Assembly (NCBI GenBank): GCA_946811185.2
Contig: OX328101.1
Location: 22,676,122 to 22,740,121 of the forward strand
Direction: 5' to 3'
Origin: Hippopus hippopus
Lineage: Eukaryota > Mollusca > Bivalvia > Cardiida > Cardiidae
DNA: 64,000 nucleotides
The notes beneath the pieces are model-generated. The model did not search any database, was not told the origin of the DNA, and worked only from the letters and a program-made list of their open reading frames with translations. Of this stretch, positions 10,378-21,834 are shown one piece after another (position 1 is the first letter of the stretch; every line of letters starts with the position of its first letter). The position numbers and the translations under genes are program-made.

Positions 10378-12700
10378 TAATCCCTTAACCAGACGACAAA
10401 GTATACGACTAATCGAAATTGAAAGCAGTTGCAGACGACAAAATAAATGAGACTGAAAGATTGAAATTTGTTTTGGGAAGGATAGAAAACATTGGGGGAA
10501 AAGGAGAAAATGCTGGTTACCAGCATTTTCTCCTTTTCCCACTATGTTTTTAAAAACATTCTTTTTCAGGGTTGTTAAAAGTCGGGATTGTGTAGAAAGG
10601 CTTAATCCAACATTTCCTCCTTTTCGCACGATGTTTCTTTATCTTTCAAAGTATAATCCCCCTCTCGTTTGAGCCACATTTAATTTGTCGTCTGCGAATG
10701 CTATGTATTTTGAATTAATTTGGAATTAAGTCGGTATCGAACCATTTGAGAAGCATTAATAATTAAGAAAAAAAATGAGAATAATAATAAAAAAAAAACT
10801 ACGCAACGGATCAATTCTACATATGCAAAGAAATAACCAAATTGAAATTCGTCCGACAAATTGGGAGAAATTGCATACCGGTATATCAAACAATATACAT
10901 GTACATCCCATTGTCACAATGCTTTTGAAACACCGTCTTTATAGACTACATGTACCAAGTGAGATTAATTCTTCAAGGGATGAGGAATCTTTTGTTTTTA
11001 GCATTTTGTGAGATACACCAAGCGTTTTTTTTTTTGCGGGCGGTAAAGACAGAGATCAGAGGCTATAAAAACATGCAGTCTGATCCCGGATCTACGCTGT
11101 CCGACACCGTATTAGATACTCTATTGAATTGGCCATACTCTCAACACATCATTTGAGTTCTTTTCTGCCGACTACCTGTTTTCCAATACGATTCCGTGTT
11201 TATCAATTTACCAAACGACTGGTCCAAATTCAAAGCATCTGCAGACGACATATTAAATTTAGCTTAAATGATGGCGATTATCCGTGAAAAAGTAGAAAAA
11301 AATGTAGGAAAAGGGGAAAATGCTGGTAACCAGCATTTTCTCCTTTTCCCACAAGGTTTTTCAAAAAGCTATTTCTTCAAGTCGTCAAAACTTAGGATTG
11401 TGTGGTAAGGAGTTAAACGACCTTGCAGAACACGACTTCTGGAAAACATCGTTGGAAAAGGAGAAAATACTAGTAAAAATGCTGGTTACCAGCATTTTCT
11501 CCTTTTCCTACAACGTTTCTCCCTTTTTTTTTCGAAGACAAATTCGACCATTTAAGCCACATTTATATATGTCGTCTGGAAATGCTTTGATTTTAGTCTG
11601 GTACAAAATTTTGTCGTCTGATAAAGAGTTATAAAGGGTCGAATTATATCTACTTGACAGAACCAGGTCTCAACTATCAATTTATACCTGTATGGTACAA
11701 CTTGGTCGCTCCAGCTAGCCAACCCTTTCCCAAACAATCCTGTGTCAATATGACCCTGAGGAGGACCTTTGAAAACAATGTGGAAAAAGGAGAAAATGCT
11801 GGTAACCAGCATTTTCTCCTTTTTCCACAATGTTTTCCATCCCTCCATCATTATTTGCTCTTTTGCTTCATTTTATTTTGTCGTCTTCCAATGCTTTGAA
11901 TTTAGTCAAATCTAAAAATTTTGTCGTCTGGTACAGCGTTAATCCTTTATCTCAATGATTCAAAATTTCATTACACACCCTCTTAATCCTTCACTAAACA
12001 ATCCTATGCTTTGAAGACCTTAGGCGAGTCAAGTTTTGGAAAACATTGTAGTAAAAAGAGAAATTGTTGTTTCCCATCATTTTCTCCTTTCCCCACAATT
12101 TCTCTTACCCTGTCAAACACATATCACATCATTTGAGTCGCACTAAATTAGTCGTCTGCACATTCTTTGAATTTGGACAGACCTAAAATTTTGCCGTCTG
12201 GTAAAGAGTAGAGTTAGCCCATTTCATTCTGCAGACGACTTTTGTAGTCTTGCAGCAGACTGCATTATTGGTTTCAACCCCGCACTACTTAATCCAGAGT
12301 TTTATCGACTCTGAAAAAGAAGGCGTATAAAAACAAAGGGTAAAAAGAAGAAAATACTGGTTACTAGTACTTTCTCCTTTGCTCACTAAGTTTTCTACCT
12401 CATCTAAAACCAGCGTTTGAGCCAAATCTAAATTGTCGTCTGTAAATGCTTTCGATTTGGACCAGTGTAAAATTTTGTCGTTTGATCAAGAGATTTTTTT
12501 CTATGTTTAACCTTTTACTATACAATTCCAAGTTTTAACGACTTTGGGAGTGAAGGCTTTTGTTTGGAAAGATTGTGCGAATATGCGAAAATGCTGGTTA
12601 CCAGTTTTCTTAACCCTTGAAGACAAATCACAAAATTAAGGTCGCATGTAATTTGTCGTCTGCAAATTCTTTCAATGGTACAAATCTTAAGTTAAAGTTA
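10378..12700. mobile_element. Near-continuous array of about eight family-A MITEs
   Basis: Copies at about 10378-10603, 10605-10720 (half), 11205-11418, 11414-11632, 11720-11941, 11960-12212, 12280-12500 and 12505-12690, with one B core at 11038-11104. The best core (11782-11826) is a perfect palindrome with 22-bp arms and a single central base. Small minus- and plus-strand frames here are MITE sequence. Confidence 0.82.
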
Positions 12701-12902
12701 AATGGTTCTTTACTCCGCTGTCAATAGCATTTCAGCCATACCACGGCGACAGCTCGCGTATTAATGTCTGTTTTTTTTTTTAAATCAGTAGTACTAGGAG
12801 CTCTGGCTGGCTGCTTGCCAAATGACACTTCACGTGGCTAGCGCCTCCTGCTGGGATCGAACCCGGATTTCCTGCTTACAAATCACAAGTCATGAGTCAA
12901 GG
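12701..12902 (-). mobile_element. SINE, degraded minus-strand copy
   Basis: ATTTCAGCCATACCACGGCGACAGCTCGCG matches the family-2 body in pieces; GGGATCGAACCCGGATTTCC is an inverted B box. Confidence 0.65.
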
Positions 12903-13164
12903 CATTGTGAACAATATTACATAAAAAGAGGAAACTAGACAATAACTTTTCAGCGTTTTCAAGATTTTTGCAGAGTTTTGCTTTTTCGCTTTTCTTTTTA
13001 GAGGGCTTCGTAGACTTATATACCTACGTACTTGCCTACAAATCATTTTTTTCCCTGGAATCATTTAAATTTGCCGAATAAAGAAGTAAAGAACAAGGCA
13101 TTGATTCATTTATTGAGGAAACAAATTTGCAGTAGGCAACTTCCATGACATCCTAGCCTAAAGT

Positions 13165-13620
13165 GAATACGTGCCATACTCTGGCAAAGGGGGTTTTGAT
13201 GCATCTTCATCAAGCATTATACCAAGCAAGTCGTCATATAATTAATTTGGCTTGCAACACGCGAAAAGGGACATTCGGACATGTGCAGTCCGCGCAGGCT
13301 AATCCGAGACGGCACTTTACGACTACATTAGATTTTGTGTTACAGTAGACTTGCGCAAAACAAAAAATTGCATAGAAACGGAAAGTGTCGTTTCGGATTA
13401 GCCTGCGCGGACTGCGCAGGCTGATCCGAGACGACACTTTACGCAAATGTCCGAATGTCCCTTTTCACGTGTTGCAGGCCATTTATGGATCCATAAAATT
13501 CATTTTGTTGAACAACAGGCTGAATCCTGAGATGGAATGTTCCTTGGATACGCGGACTGCGCAGGCTGACTTGAGTCGATACTTTTTGCAGATGCATTAA
13601 GCTCCCTTTTCACACAGCAT
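13165..13620. mobile_element. C2 MITE, interrupted by C1
   Basis: Left CATACTCTGGCAAAGGGGG / ATACCAAGCAAGTCGTCATA, right GCGGACTGCGCAGGCTGAC and TGCATTAAGCTCCCTTTTCACACAGCATGG. The ends are inverted relatives of each other. Confidence 0.75.
13246..13483. mobile_element. C1 MITE, inserted in a C2 repeat
   Basis: Inverted ends TGGCTTGCAACACGCGAAAAGGGACATTCGGACAT-type (two pieces) at 13250 and its complement up to 13482. The interior has an inverted GCAGTCCGCGCAGGCT core. The C2 copy at 14240-14500 shows the uninterrupted junction ATAATTATGGATCCAT. Confidence 0.85.
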
Positions 13621-13819
13621 GGCTCATTTGGATAATCAAGATTAATTTAAGTGACTGTCGGTCCAAATATGAGAAGAAAAAGAGAAAAAAAAATGCTATT
13701 CATTGGGATTTTTCTCCATTAGCCACATTGGTTTAATACTCTAACAAAACAACCACGTGTTTGTAATGATGCTGGCCATCAAAGTATGAAAGCTTTAGAA
13801 AACATCATGGGAAATGATG

Positions 13820-14042
13820 TTTTGAATGGTATCTTACGCCGCTTTCAACATTTCAGTCATAACACAGCGAAAGCTGACATATTCATCATGTATGTCCTAC
13901 GTTTCACCAATACTAGGCTAAGGCTCTGAAGTGTCTTGCCCAAGGACTCTCCCATGAAAAGCCCAGTGCTTCAAGTGAAGCTCGAACACGATGCCTCCAG
14001 GTTACAAGTCAGTCCTTTACTTTATCAATGAGCCACGCAGGT
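13820..14042 (-). mobile_element. SINE family 2, minus-strand copy
   Basis: TTTTGAATGGTATCTTACGCC, TTTCAGTCATAACACAGCG, GTGTCTTGCCCAAGGACTCTC and a tRNA head ending ATGAGCCACGCAGGTCCC. Parallel in every part to the copy at 41152. Confidence 0.8.
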
Positions 14043-14220
14043 CCCCTATATCACGGGAAAGGGAAGAAAATGCTGATAATCAGCATTTTTGTTTATACCA
14101 CAATGTTTTCTACGCTTTTAAAGATAATCCCTATCGTTTGAATAATAGTAAGATTGTCGTCTGCAAACGCCGTCAATTTGGACCAATTCTAAAATTTTGT
14201 CGTCTGGTAAAGAGTTAACT
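14041..14220. mobile_element. Family-A MITE, half
   Basis: GGAAGAAAATGCTGATAATCAGC core, GATTGTCGTCTGCAAACGCC, end GTCGTCTGGTAAAGAGTTAA. Confidence 0.7.
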
Positions 14221-14239
14221 CGTGCAGCACCAACTATAT

Positions 14240-14500
14240 GAGTCACGCTCCTTCAAAAGGGGGCTTAATGCATCTCCGTGATGCATTATACCAAGCAAGA
14301 CATCACATAATTATGGATCCATGATAGCCACTTTCTTTAACATTGGACTTAATCATAAGGTAGACTGGTCCTTCGACATACAGAAAATCGACCAATAGCT
14401 AAAAGTTTCGGCCCAGGTCAGCCTGCGCGGACTGCGCAGGCTGACCTGGGTCGATACATTTCGCAGATTCATTAAGCCCCCTTTTCACAGAGCATGGCTC
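14240..14500. mobile_element. C2 MITE
   Basis: CTTCAAAAGGGGGCTTAATGCATC at the left, TTCATTAAGCCCCCTTTTCACAG at the right, and an inner palindrome CAGGTCAGCCTGCGCGGACTGCGCAGGCTGACCTG in two halves. Confidence 0.82.
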
Positions 14501-14697
14501 AATTATAAGTTCGAGCTCCCTCGAAGACTCAAATTCCAACCCACTGAAAGTCGGAAAAACTTGTACTTGATAGACTTGATCAAACATGCCGGACGGTACA
14601 GATTCTAGATCAGGCTGCACATTCTGTGCAGTCTTATCTTGATCTATGCCGTCTGCAGAACCCACTGTTTTCGCCCGCGGGGCTGATATGGTTAAAA
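14485..14697. mobile_element. Family-B MITE
   Basis: Core 14591-14655: GGACGGTACAGATTCTAGATC / GATCTTGATCTATGCCGTC, end GCTGATATGGTTAA. Confidence 0.7.
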
Positions 14698-15079
14698 ACG
14701 AAGTCTGGTGCAACACGAAAAATGTCATGTGCAGTAGGCATTGTATATACAAATATTTTTAGATACAAACAATACACACTTATAAAAAATACTACAATAC
14801 ATGTATACCTCTCTTAATTAATTAGGGCAACGTCCTTGCGTTTTGTGCAATAATACAATATCCACACTTCCGTTACAACATTAATCCATCCACTATATAA
14901 AACACTTTTAAACTGTGACGACAACGGTAAAAAATCAAGGGATGAAACATTTAGAACAAACTACAAACACACCTTACCACCAAAACTTACTAAACTTTAC
15001 TATCTATTACACTGATATGGTTTAGGATTTAAGCAAACAAGATTTTATACCAAATGGGGGCAAAATTATTTCACAGATT

Positions 15080-15525
15080 TTTCACGGCGATCAACGCTTT
15101 ACCACACCACAAAATCTTAGCATTGACAGACAGCCGCGTGACGTTAAACAGGATTAGGAAATTGAAATTTGATTTTAGCAGGGTAGAGAAAACATCGCGG
15201 GAAAAGAAGAAAATGCTGGTTCCCACAATGTTTTCATAAGGCATTCTTCCTGAGGAATATTAAAAGTCGAGAATGTGTGGTAATTGGTAAATCCTTTACT
15301 CAGTAATACTGTGTTTTTCCGAACCGATAAGAAAAGATTGTTGGAAACTCTGTGGAAAAGGAGAAAAAGCTGGTTCCGAGCACTTTCTCCTTTTTCCTCC
15401 ACAACCCCCCCCCTCCCCCCTCAAAAACAAGTCCTATGAATATAAGCTTAAGTTCTTTTAATTTGTCGTCTTCAAAATGCTTTGGTTATGGATGGGTTTT
15501 AATTTTTGTCGTCTGGCAAAGGGTT
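15080..15525. mobile_element. Two decayed family-A MITEs
   Basis: Cores near 15195-15230 and 15355-15400 (AAAGGAGAAAAAGCTGGTTCC), end TCGTCTGGCAAAGGGTTAA. A C-rich run lies at 15404-15420. Confidence 0.7.
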
Positions 15526-15759
15526 AATACATTACACTATTTCACCCATGGATCTTACATACACATAATATACGATCCCTGACTTCACCGGACAATCTCT
15601 GTCTAGCGCAAACATAGTTTACGGGAAACAATTCAAAAATATTTGAACGGAAACTGAAAGAAAGCTTTTTTTTTTCTGTTATAAAATTCAAGGAATTTTT
15701 TTGGGGGGAAAGGAGCTATTGCATGAAACGAATCTGCGGCAGTCTCCATAAAAACAACC

Positions 15760-15992
15760 TTCTTAACCCTACACAACATAATCCCGAATTTTAACGACCA
15801 TGATGTAAAAAGGCCTTTGAAAACATTGTGGGAGAAAAAGGAAATAAAGATGACAACCAGCATTTTCTCCTTTCTCACTGTTTTCTAGTCTTTCAGATAC
15901 TAATTGTCAGCATTTTTTCCATATTTGATTGTCGTCTGCAAATTCTTTCAGTTTGGAGAAGTTCAAATTTTTTTCTTTTGGTAAAGAGTTAA
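15760..15992. mobile_element. Family-A MITE
   Basis: TTAACCCTACACAACATAATCCCG to CTTTTGGTAAAGAGTTAA. Core decayed (AGGAAATAAAGATGACAACC). Confidence 0.72.
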
Positions 15993-16109
15993 CTATGATT
16001 TTTTTTTCAAAAGTCGTCTGCTGCTAGACGAAAATAGTCATCTGCTTGCGATAATGCGTTATTAATGTTGAGAAGCACAGGTCTATCTGTAAAAAAAAAT
16101 GTAGCAAGG

Positions 16110-16324
16110 GTCTTACTCTTTTTGCTCTAAATATAGAAACTCAACCTCTTTCGACGGTTGAAAATACAACCAAATGGAATATAGACAAATGAAACTTGAA
16201 GACTTGGCTTAACAAGCGGACGGTATAGATCACAGATCAGACTGCACGTTTTGTGCATTCTGATCTTGATCTATGCCATCCGCAAAAGCCCTTTGATTTC
16301 GCACCTGACGCTGTAAGGGTAAAA
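16110..16324. mobile_element. Family-B MITE
   Basis: Core 16218-16285 with GCGGACGGTATAGATCACAG and partner, end ACCTGACGCTGTAAGGGTAA. Confidence 0.78.
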
Positions 16325-17295
16325 TTTTATATCCCAGCCACTATTTACATTATCATATACGGCGGGGATAATATTATACCCATGTTAAATGTTGCGCAAC
16401 GCTGGTTCTCGTAAAACGATGATATCTGTCTAAACTATTAGCCCCGCCTCCTGCAGACGAAATTTTACGCCTGCAGCAGACAGCTTTCAAAACATTGGGA
16501 CAAAAGGAGAAATTGTGCGAAACTTATAATTATTTCTACGCGTGATAATCGCTGAGCAACACTGGTTGCCCACAATGGTGATGATACCAGTCTAAAAGAT
16601 GTACCTCACTTTTTGCTACCCCTTTTTTGTCTTGCAAAATACGACTTGCTGATATGGAAAATTGCTCATTTTACAACGCAACTTTTTCCATCAGATTTGA
16701 GAGAACATTTATCATCGATACATAAGAAAGAAGAAAGAAAGAAAGAAAGAAAAAAAGAAAGAAAGAAAGAAAGGAAAGAAATGTGTTCTGCAATACGAAC
16801 TGGATGTGATGACGGCATTAAGAAGGGAGAGTAATGATAATTACAAAGAATAGAAAGCATGCGGCAGTTATCTTTCTTGAAAATTGTTCTTAAATTTGCT
16901 GTATGCTCTCGGTATGCTATTTTCGTGAAATTTGGCTTTCTTTAGCGCTTTCAGCAACAGGTGGGATTCAAAAAGAGACCGTTTCCCCATCATTTTTGCA
17001 AATTACCTTACAGTTTTATATCAAGAACCATAGAAAATAACACATACAGTTCTGACTGGAATTTTTTTTGTATTTTCTGTAATTCATCCGTCCGATTTAC
17101 CTCTCAAATACGGAATCTAGCGACTATTTTTATAGCCGTGAATAGCTGGTATCTATTTAAAATTTTCATCGACAAAGATATGATCCACAGAATTTTCTAG
17201 AAGCTCAAAAGTTGTTGGACATGAAAGTGTAAGAACTCCTGTATCAGTGTTTCTCACAAGCACGAAGGCCTAAAATTTACCGGTCAAGATAGTCA
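16325..17295. other. No recognisable gene apart from the GAAA microsatellite
   Basis: Frames of 60-80 codons at 16613 and 16961 have no domain and run through the microsatellite or T-rich sequence. TTTAAAACATTGGGACAAAAGGAG near 16486 is a family-A fragment. Confidence 0.5.
16725..16782 (+). repeat. GAAA microsatellite
   Basis: (GAAA)n with one interruption. It gives false Lys/Glu- and Phe/Leu-rich frames on the two strands. Confidence 0.9.
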
Positions 17296-17516
17296 GTAAC
17301 CTAAACGACAAAATTTTGGACTGGACCAAATTGAACGCATTTGCAGACTACAAATTTAATGTTGCTAAAATGCCGATATTTATATTACATAGGGTAAAAA
17401 ACATTCTAAGAAAAGGAGAAAATGCTGGTTACCAGCATTTTCTCCTTTTCCCACAATGTTTTCAAAGGACTTCTTTTCCAGGGTCGTTAAAATCCGGGAC
17501 TGGTTGGTAAACGGTT
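17296..17516. mobile_element. Family-A MITE, well kept
   Basis: AACCTAAACGACAAAATTTTGG to GGTTGGTAAACGGTTAA. Core AAAAGGAGAAAATGCTGGTT at 17411-17430 with perfect partner. A half family-B copy follows (17520-17600). Confidence 0.82.
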
Positions 17517-17799
17517 AAACCTTAGCTTCAGCGCCATAGGAGAAAACGGTGACTTTTGCAGACGGCACAGATCAGACGGCATCAGACTTCACACAAAAAT
17601 CTACGGCTTTCAGTGGATTGTGTTATCAGCCGTCGATAGGCACCGAATCTGCTCAGTTCCATAAATAAGTGTGCACTTAATTTTCTTTTATTTCTCGTCG
17701 CATGTTTTACTGAAGACCAACAAATTTGGTATCATACTTTAGTTCAGAGTCTGTAGAAAATGCCAGGCTAATCAGATTTTGACTAACAGAAAGTTTAAG

Positions 17800-18072
17800 T
17801 TAGGTTTTTGCAGTTTAAATGAAGGTGGTACTAAAATCAAAGTTGCAAAAGTACTCAAAGACTAAGGTAACATTAAAGTTAGGTTTTGGCCACCGCTCTC
17901 GTTCAGGAATGGAATAACATTCCTGATGCAATGATTTTACGTTATGTAAGGTCTATGCGACGTCGAATAATTGCCTGTATCGACAGCAGAGGTGGCCATA
18001 CAAGATATTGATTGAAAAATTACAAGAACTTTAAGAAAAACCTAACTTTCATTTAAACTGCAAAAACCTGGT
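17800..18072 (+). mobile_element. Internally deleted Tc1/mariner element
   Basis: Inverted ends share AGGTTTTTGCAGTTTAAATG (left from 17813; right ends near 18068). The interior is a transposase C-terminus. It is a deletion derivative of an autonomous element. Confidence 0.75.
17883..18011 (+). pseudogene. C-terminal fragment of a Tc1/mariner (IS630 superfamily) transposase
   Basis: An open frame from 17883 to a TGA at 18009-18011 contains ALVQEWNNIPDAMILRYVRS and then MRRRIIACIDSRGGHTRY before the stop. The LxxEWNxIP start, the SMRRR-ACI block and the terminal GGHTRY are hallmarks of the C-terminus of Tc1-like transposases. The catalytic DDE/D part is absent, so it is inactive. The frame is still intact over 42 codons. 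Confidence 0.85.
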
Positions 18073-18489
18073 CAAAACATAGGAATAAAAAGGCTGCAGT
18101 ATCTATCTAGCAGAACAGGGGTTAAAAACCAACTATTGCCTTTCATACTTCATGATTATATTTCTAGTTTTCTTTTTGCTTAGTCTCTTTAATCTTAAGG
18201 CTTGTAATCCATGGGACCCCAGCTTGCACTGGCAGTTTGAACATTGGCTCTGCCACTTCCTATTGACAATGAAAGTGGACGCAACCATTTCAATTAGCTC
18301 TCAGCACTGTGTAGACTGCTTCAGGAGATACAGATTCAGCGACAAATAAGCCTGAAACAAACAAACGCTTTTCTGCAACCCTTTCGCCTCATACAAATGG
18401 CTTTTGACATGCATGCTGCAGCTAATAACTTTAAACAAAGTATATGAACTACAAATATCGCAAGCTAGGTTAATGTAAGTTACAATCAA

Positions 18490-18964
18490 TAATTCGATCT
18501 GTAAAATTTCATGCACAACCCAACAGAGTACCGTGCAGTCATGTGGTATTTGATTTGTAAAATTTCATGCACAATCCAATAGAGTACCGTGCGTTCATGT
18601 GGGCCGGACAAGCTCGGTCGAAAACGCCGAGGGACGGACTTGTTTTGGGACGAACAAACCCCGAACCAAGCGGTCAGGAAACAAAGATTGTGTGTATCAT
18701 TGCGCCAACAGAAAGCTATAACCGGGTAAAGCTATTTTCAATAAGAAAAGAAGTATTTCGACGATCGATGACCTAATCCAGTTTATTTAAATACGCTATT
18801 TTAAATTATATATCTGAGTGCTATCGAAACACTCATTTGTCTGAGAAAAATTGAGTTCAGTTGGATTTACTTCCTTCGGTTTTTGCACAAGCTAAGATAC
18901 CTGATTTTCAAAACGCGGTATTGAACTCACAGTGGCATTGTCTTCGATAAATGCCACAATAAAA
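18490..18964 (+). repeat. 400-bp dispersed repeat, plus copy, with a duplicated end
   Basis: Matches 8645-9042 reversed. Its left end, TGTAAAATTTCATGCACAA(C/T)CCAA, occurs twice in tandem (18498 and 18557), a duplication of about 59 bp. Confidence 0.75.
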
Positions 18965-19255
18965 CAGGTCACAAAGCCACCGTTCTACCTGTTAATGAAT
19001 TCCAATACATTACATTATATATGTTCTATTTTTGTTTTTGTATAAAATCTACAGTGCCTTTAATGTGAGAAACAGTACCATCGGGTGAGAAAATGATCTA
19101 TTATCTGGTCTGCTTGAAATCATCACATTTCCTCTTGTAGACCCCTTTGCAAAGGTTCATGTATCATTAATTTTTTTCATGTAGTTGAAATATTTGTACG
19201 TTTCTTCGATGTTAACATGTATGACATTTAAAATTCTGTTAATAACTATGTAAGA

Positions 19256-19516
19256 GTCCTACGAGGCTCAGTGGCAAAGTGTTGGACTCGTAAGCTGGAA
19301 GCCCCGGGTTCGAGCCGCACTGGAGGCACTGGGGCTTTCGTGGGAATGTCCCTGGGTAACACACTTCAGCGCCCCAGCCAAGAACTGAAAAAACCACGGA
19401 CAAACATGAAGATGTGAGCTGTCGCCGTGATACAACAAAAGTGCCGTTGAACGCCACTTAAAACACCATTCAATCAATCAATCAATCAAACAATCAATCA
19501 ATCAATCAATCAATCC
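19256..19516 (+). mobile_element. tRNA-derived SINE, family 2, with CAAT tail
   Basis: Head: ACGAGGCTCAGTGGCAAAGTG (A box) and CGGGTTCGAGCCGC (B box). Body: TGTCGCCGTGATACAACAAAAGTGCCGTTGAACGCCACTTAAAACACC in overlapping conserved pieces. Tail: (CAAT)n at 19474-19516. Two apparent minus-strand frames over it are SINE sequence. Confidence 0.88.
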
Positions 19517-19519
19517 AAT

Positions 19520-19712
19520 GAGCCATACTCTGTGAAAGGGTATTTAATGTATCTGTAAAAAGTACCAAACATGTCAGCTTTCGCAGTCCGCGCAGGCTGA
19601 CCTGTGTCGAAACACTTTGCTATTGGTACATTTTCTGGATGTCAAAGGACCAGCCTACCTCATGATTGGGACAGTCTAAAATTTGTCGTCAGAGAAAGGG
19701 TTAAAATGATGG
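19520..19712. repeat. C2 MITE fragment next to SINE tail
   Basis: AGCCATACTCTGTGAAAGGG, TCCGCGCAGGCTGACCTGTG, then TCTGGATGTCAAAGGACCAG. Confidence 0.65.
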
Positions 19713-19719
19713 AACTTGT

Positions 19720-20226
19720 CTGACAGGTGGTATAAAACAATGTCGAAAAGGGGACAGTTCTGGAAGTGTGCAAAGTTTGACCTCTTCTCATGCATTGAAA
19801 TAAAAACAAACAAATTCCAACATTTTAGCCACATTTAATTGGCGTCTACAAAATGCTTTCAGTCTGGACAGGTCTGAATTTTTGTCGTGTGGTAAATAGT
19901 TAAATGCGATTAATTCCAGGAAGTCATTACAGTACTGGGAAAACGAATTAGCGGTTAAGCGTCAAGTTTCACGGTGAATTTCCCACCTCCGCTCCCTCTT
20001 TAGCCCACAATCCCGAGTTTTAACGACGCTGAGAAAGAAAGCTTATAAAAACATTGTTGGAAAAGGAGAAAATGCTGGTAACCAGCATTTTCTCCTTTTC
20101 CCACAATGTTTTGTACTCTTTTACAGCTAAATCTTATATTTCCAGCCATATTTAAAATGTCTTCTGCAAAAACATGTACTTTTAATTTAGTCGAGTACAA
20201 CATTTTGTCGTTTAGCAAAGAGTTAA
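19720..20226. mobile_element. Two family-A MITEs
   Basis: A decayed one (19725-19902) and a good one (20001-20224, core GGAAAAGGAGAAAATGCTGG at 20059-20078). A family-B remnant follows at 20290-20400. A 120-codon minus-strand frame across them is not a gene. Confidence 0.75.
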
Positions 20227-20577
20227 TACTTATTCGTTTCTCACCTTGCAAATCGAGTCGACTTTTTCTAAACGCCCACATTTTAGCGACTCTTTTATGG
20301 CGCCATAGGCCAAATGAAAGGCTTTTGCGGACGACAAAGATAAGGACCAGACTGCAAAGCACATGAAATATGATCTTGGATCCTCCCGCTGTTTAGTCAA
20401 GCCTATATGATTAAAATCTTTTTGAGATCTAGTAAATTGTTCTTTGTTTCCAAACCGCCGAAAGATGTGGAGTTAACGAATTTGGCGCAGAAACAGTTGT
20501 AATCCGTTTCAGAAAACTTACTTTTTATTTGGTTTAATGCCGTTTTCAACAGTATTTCTGTTTTATCAAGGCCTCTA

Positions 20578-20880
20578 CCTACCCGGGTAGCGTAGTCGGT
20601 GGCGAACAGGACTTGAGACCAGGCGGTCGCTGGTTGGAATCCCCAGCTCGGCCAATTTCTTTTAGAGGATAGTCTTTGTGACAGGATTCGTCCCTCTCTA
20701 ACCGCTGATCATGGTTTCGACGATGGTTCAGTGGGAAAGTATCCAGTGACTTGGAAAGAATATCGTGCGAAGGTAACAGGAATCCCAGGAAAGCACGGGT
20801 AGATGCACCGGTCGCCCCGATAGAACCAAAATGATGTTGAAAACGGTTTTAACATCATAGAATCAACTATACTATCAATA
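20578..20880 (+). mobile_element. tRNA-derived SINE, family 1, old copy
   Basis: Plus-strand head GGGTAGCGTAGTCGGTGGCG and GGTTGGAATCCCCAGCTCGG, then CGACGATGGTTCAGTGGG and a tail like the other family-1 copies in reverse. Heavily diverged. Confidence 0.75.
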
Positions 20881-21076
20881 TCACAGCCTCCGGTCTACGA
20901 AGTATTTGGAACTACCAGTTAGACCTACACGCATTTTTTATAAAAACTGTTTCCAAAAAAATTATCTTTGGAAGATGTAAATGCTTCGTTTTTACTGCCG
21001 TTTACGTTTTCTATTTCAATAAATCCCAGTGCCAAGGAAGGTTTGCTTGCTATCTGGCCTGCAACACGCGAAAAGG

Positions 21077-21834
21077 AGTTTGGATTAAGGTTTAAATTGT
21101 TGCCTGCAAAGGTTTTCAGTGTTAGAGAAGGCTAATTTTTTCGTTTGTTAAGAGTTTGGTTAATCACCAGTATCTTTCATAACACTGTTTCCAAATCAAT
21201 AGTAGCTGTACAAGATTTGTTTGGTGCTTACCGCCATTTTCAACGCTGTTTCCCCGGTCAGACGATTCTTGGTTGCAATCTGTAAGCCAAATTACCAGTA
21301 TGATGCAAAACATAGCCCTGACCGTCGTGATATGACCCAAACTGTTAAAACGGCGTTAAACTCCAATACAAACCAACATACTTCCCAAGCTAAGCACTAT
21401 CCTGCTGTAATTGCGTGTAACCTTGTTTGTTTGGTTTTGAGGGTAGAATGGACTTTAGCGGACACGTTTTGGCCATTTTATTATATTGTCAATGACGCCT
21501 GCCCATAATTTGTTACCGATTCGATTTGATTCGGTCGGGGGACACATTCTTGCAATATTGAAGTTTCGACACTTTGCATAACATTCTTTCTAGGCCACTG
21601 GCTGCTGTCCTACAGTGTTTTTGCTTGGTTTTGAACGCTTTTCCCCCAGTAGATCTAATGTTTGCCATTGCCACCTATCCGTATAATCTCAGAGTTCTGA
21701 AAATAATGAAGATCAAAATTTCTAAATTTCTTACACTACTGTGCTGGTTTTATATGGAAGAAAACCATCCCTCTTTTTGATGTTTTTTGGTTCCTGCAAT
21801 TAACTGCAATATTTATAGTGCTCATTGTTAAACT
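21077..21834. other. SINE tail fragments, no gene
   Basis: CCGCCATTTTCAACGCTG (21229) and GTCGTGATATGACCCAAACTG then AACGGCGTTAAACTCCAA (21323-21366) are SINE 3' bodies in opposite orientation. A family-1 fragment (TTCTTTCTAGGCCACTGGCTGC) is at 21582. Confidence 0.5.

Noticed and set aside
10378..12700. Regularly spaced palindromic repeats suggestive of a CRISPR array
   Set aside because: Each repeat is the centre of a 220-bp MITE with TTAA ends, spacing is irregular, and the genome is eukaryotic.
16613..16834. Lys/Glu-rich small protein
   Set aside because: Produced by the GAAA microsatellite; the other strand gives a Phe/Leu/Ser-rich shadow.
20000..20362. 120-codon minus-strand frame
   Set aside because: It runs across a family-A MITE and a family-B remnant, with the palindrome translated in the middle. 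No domain, no splice logic.
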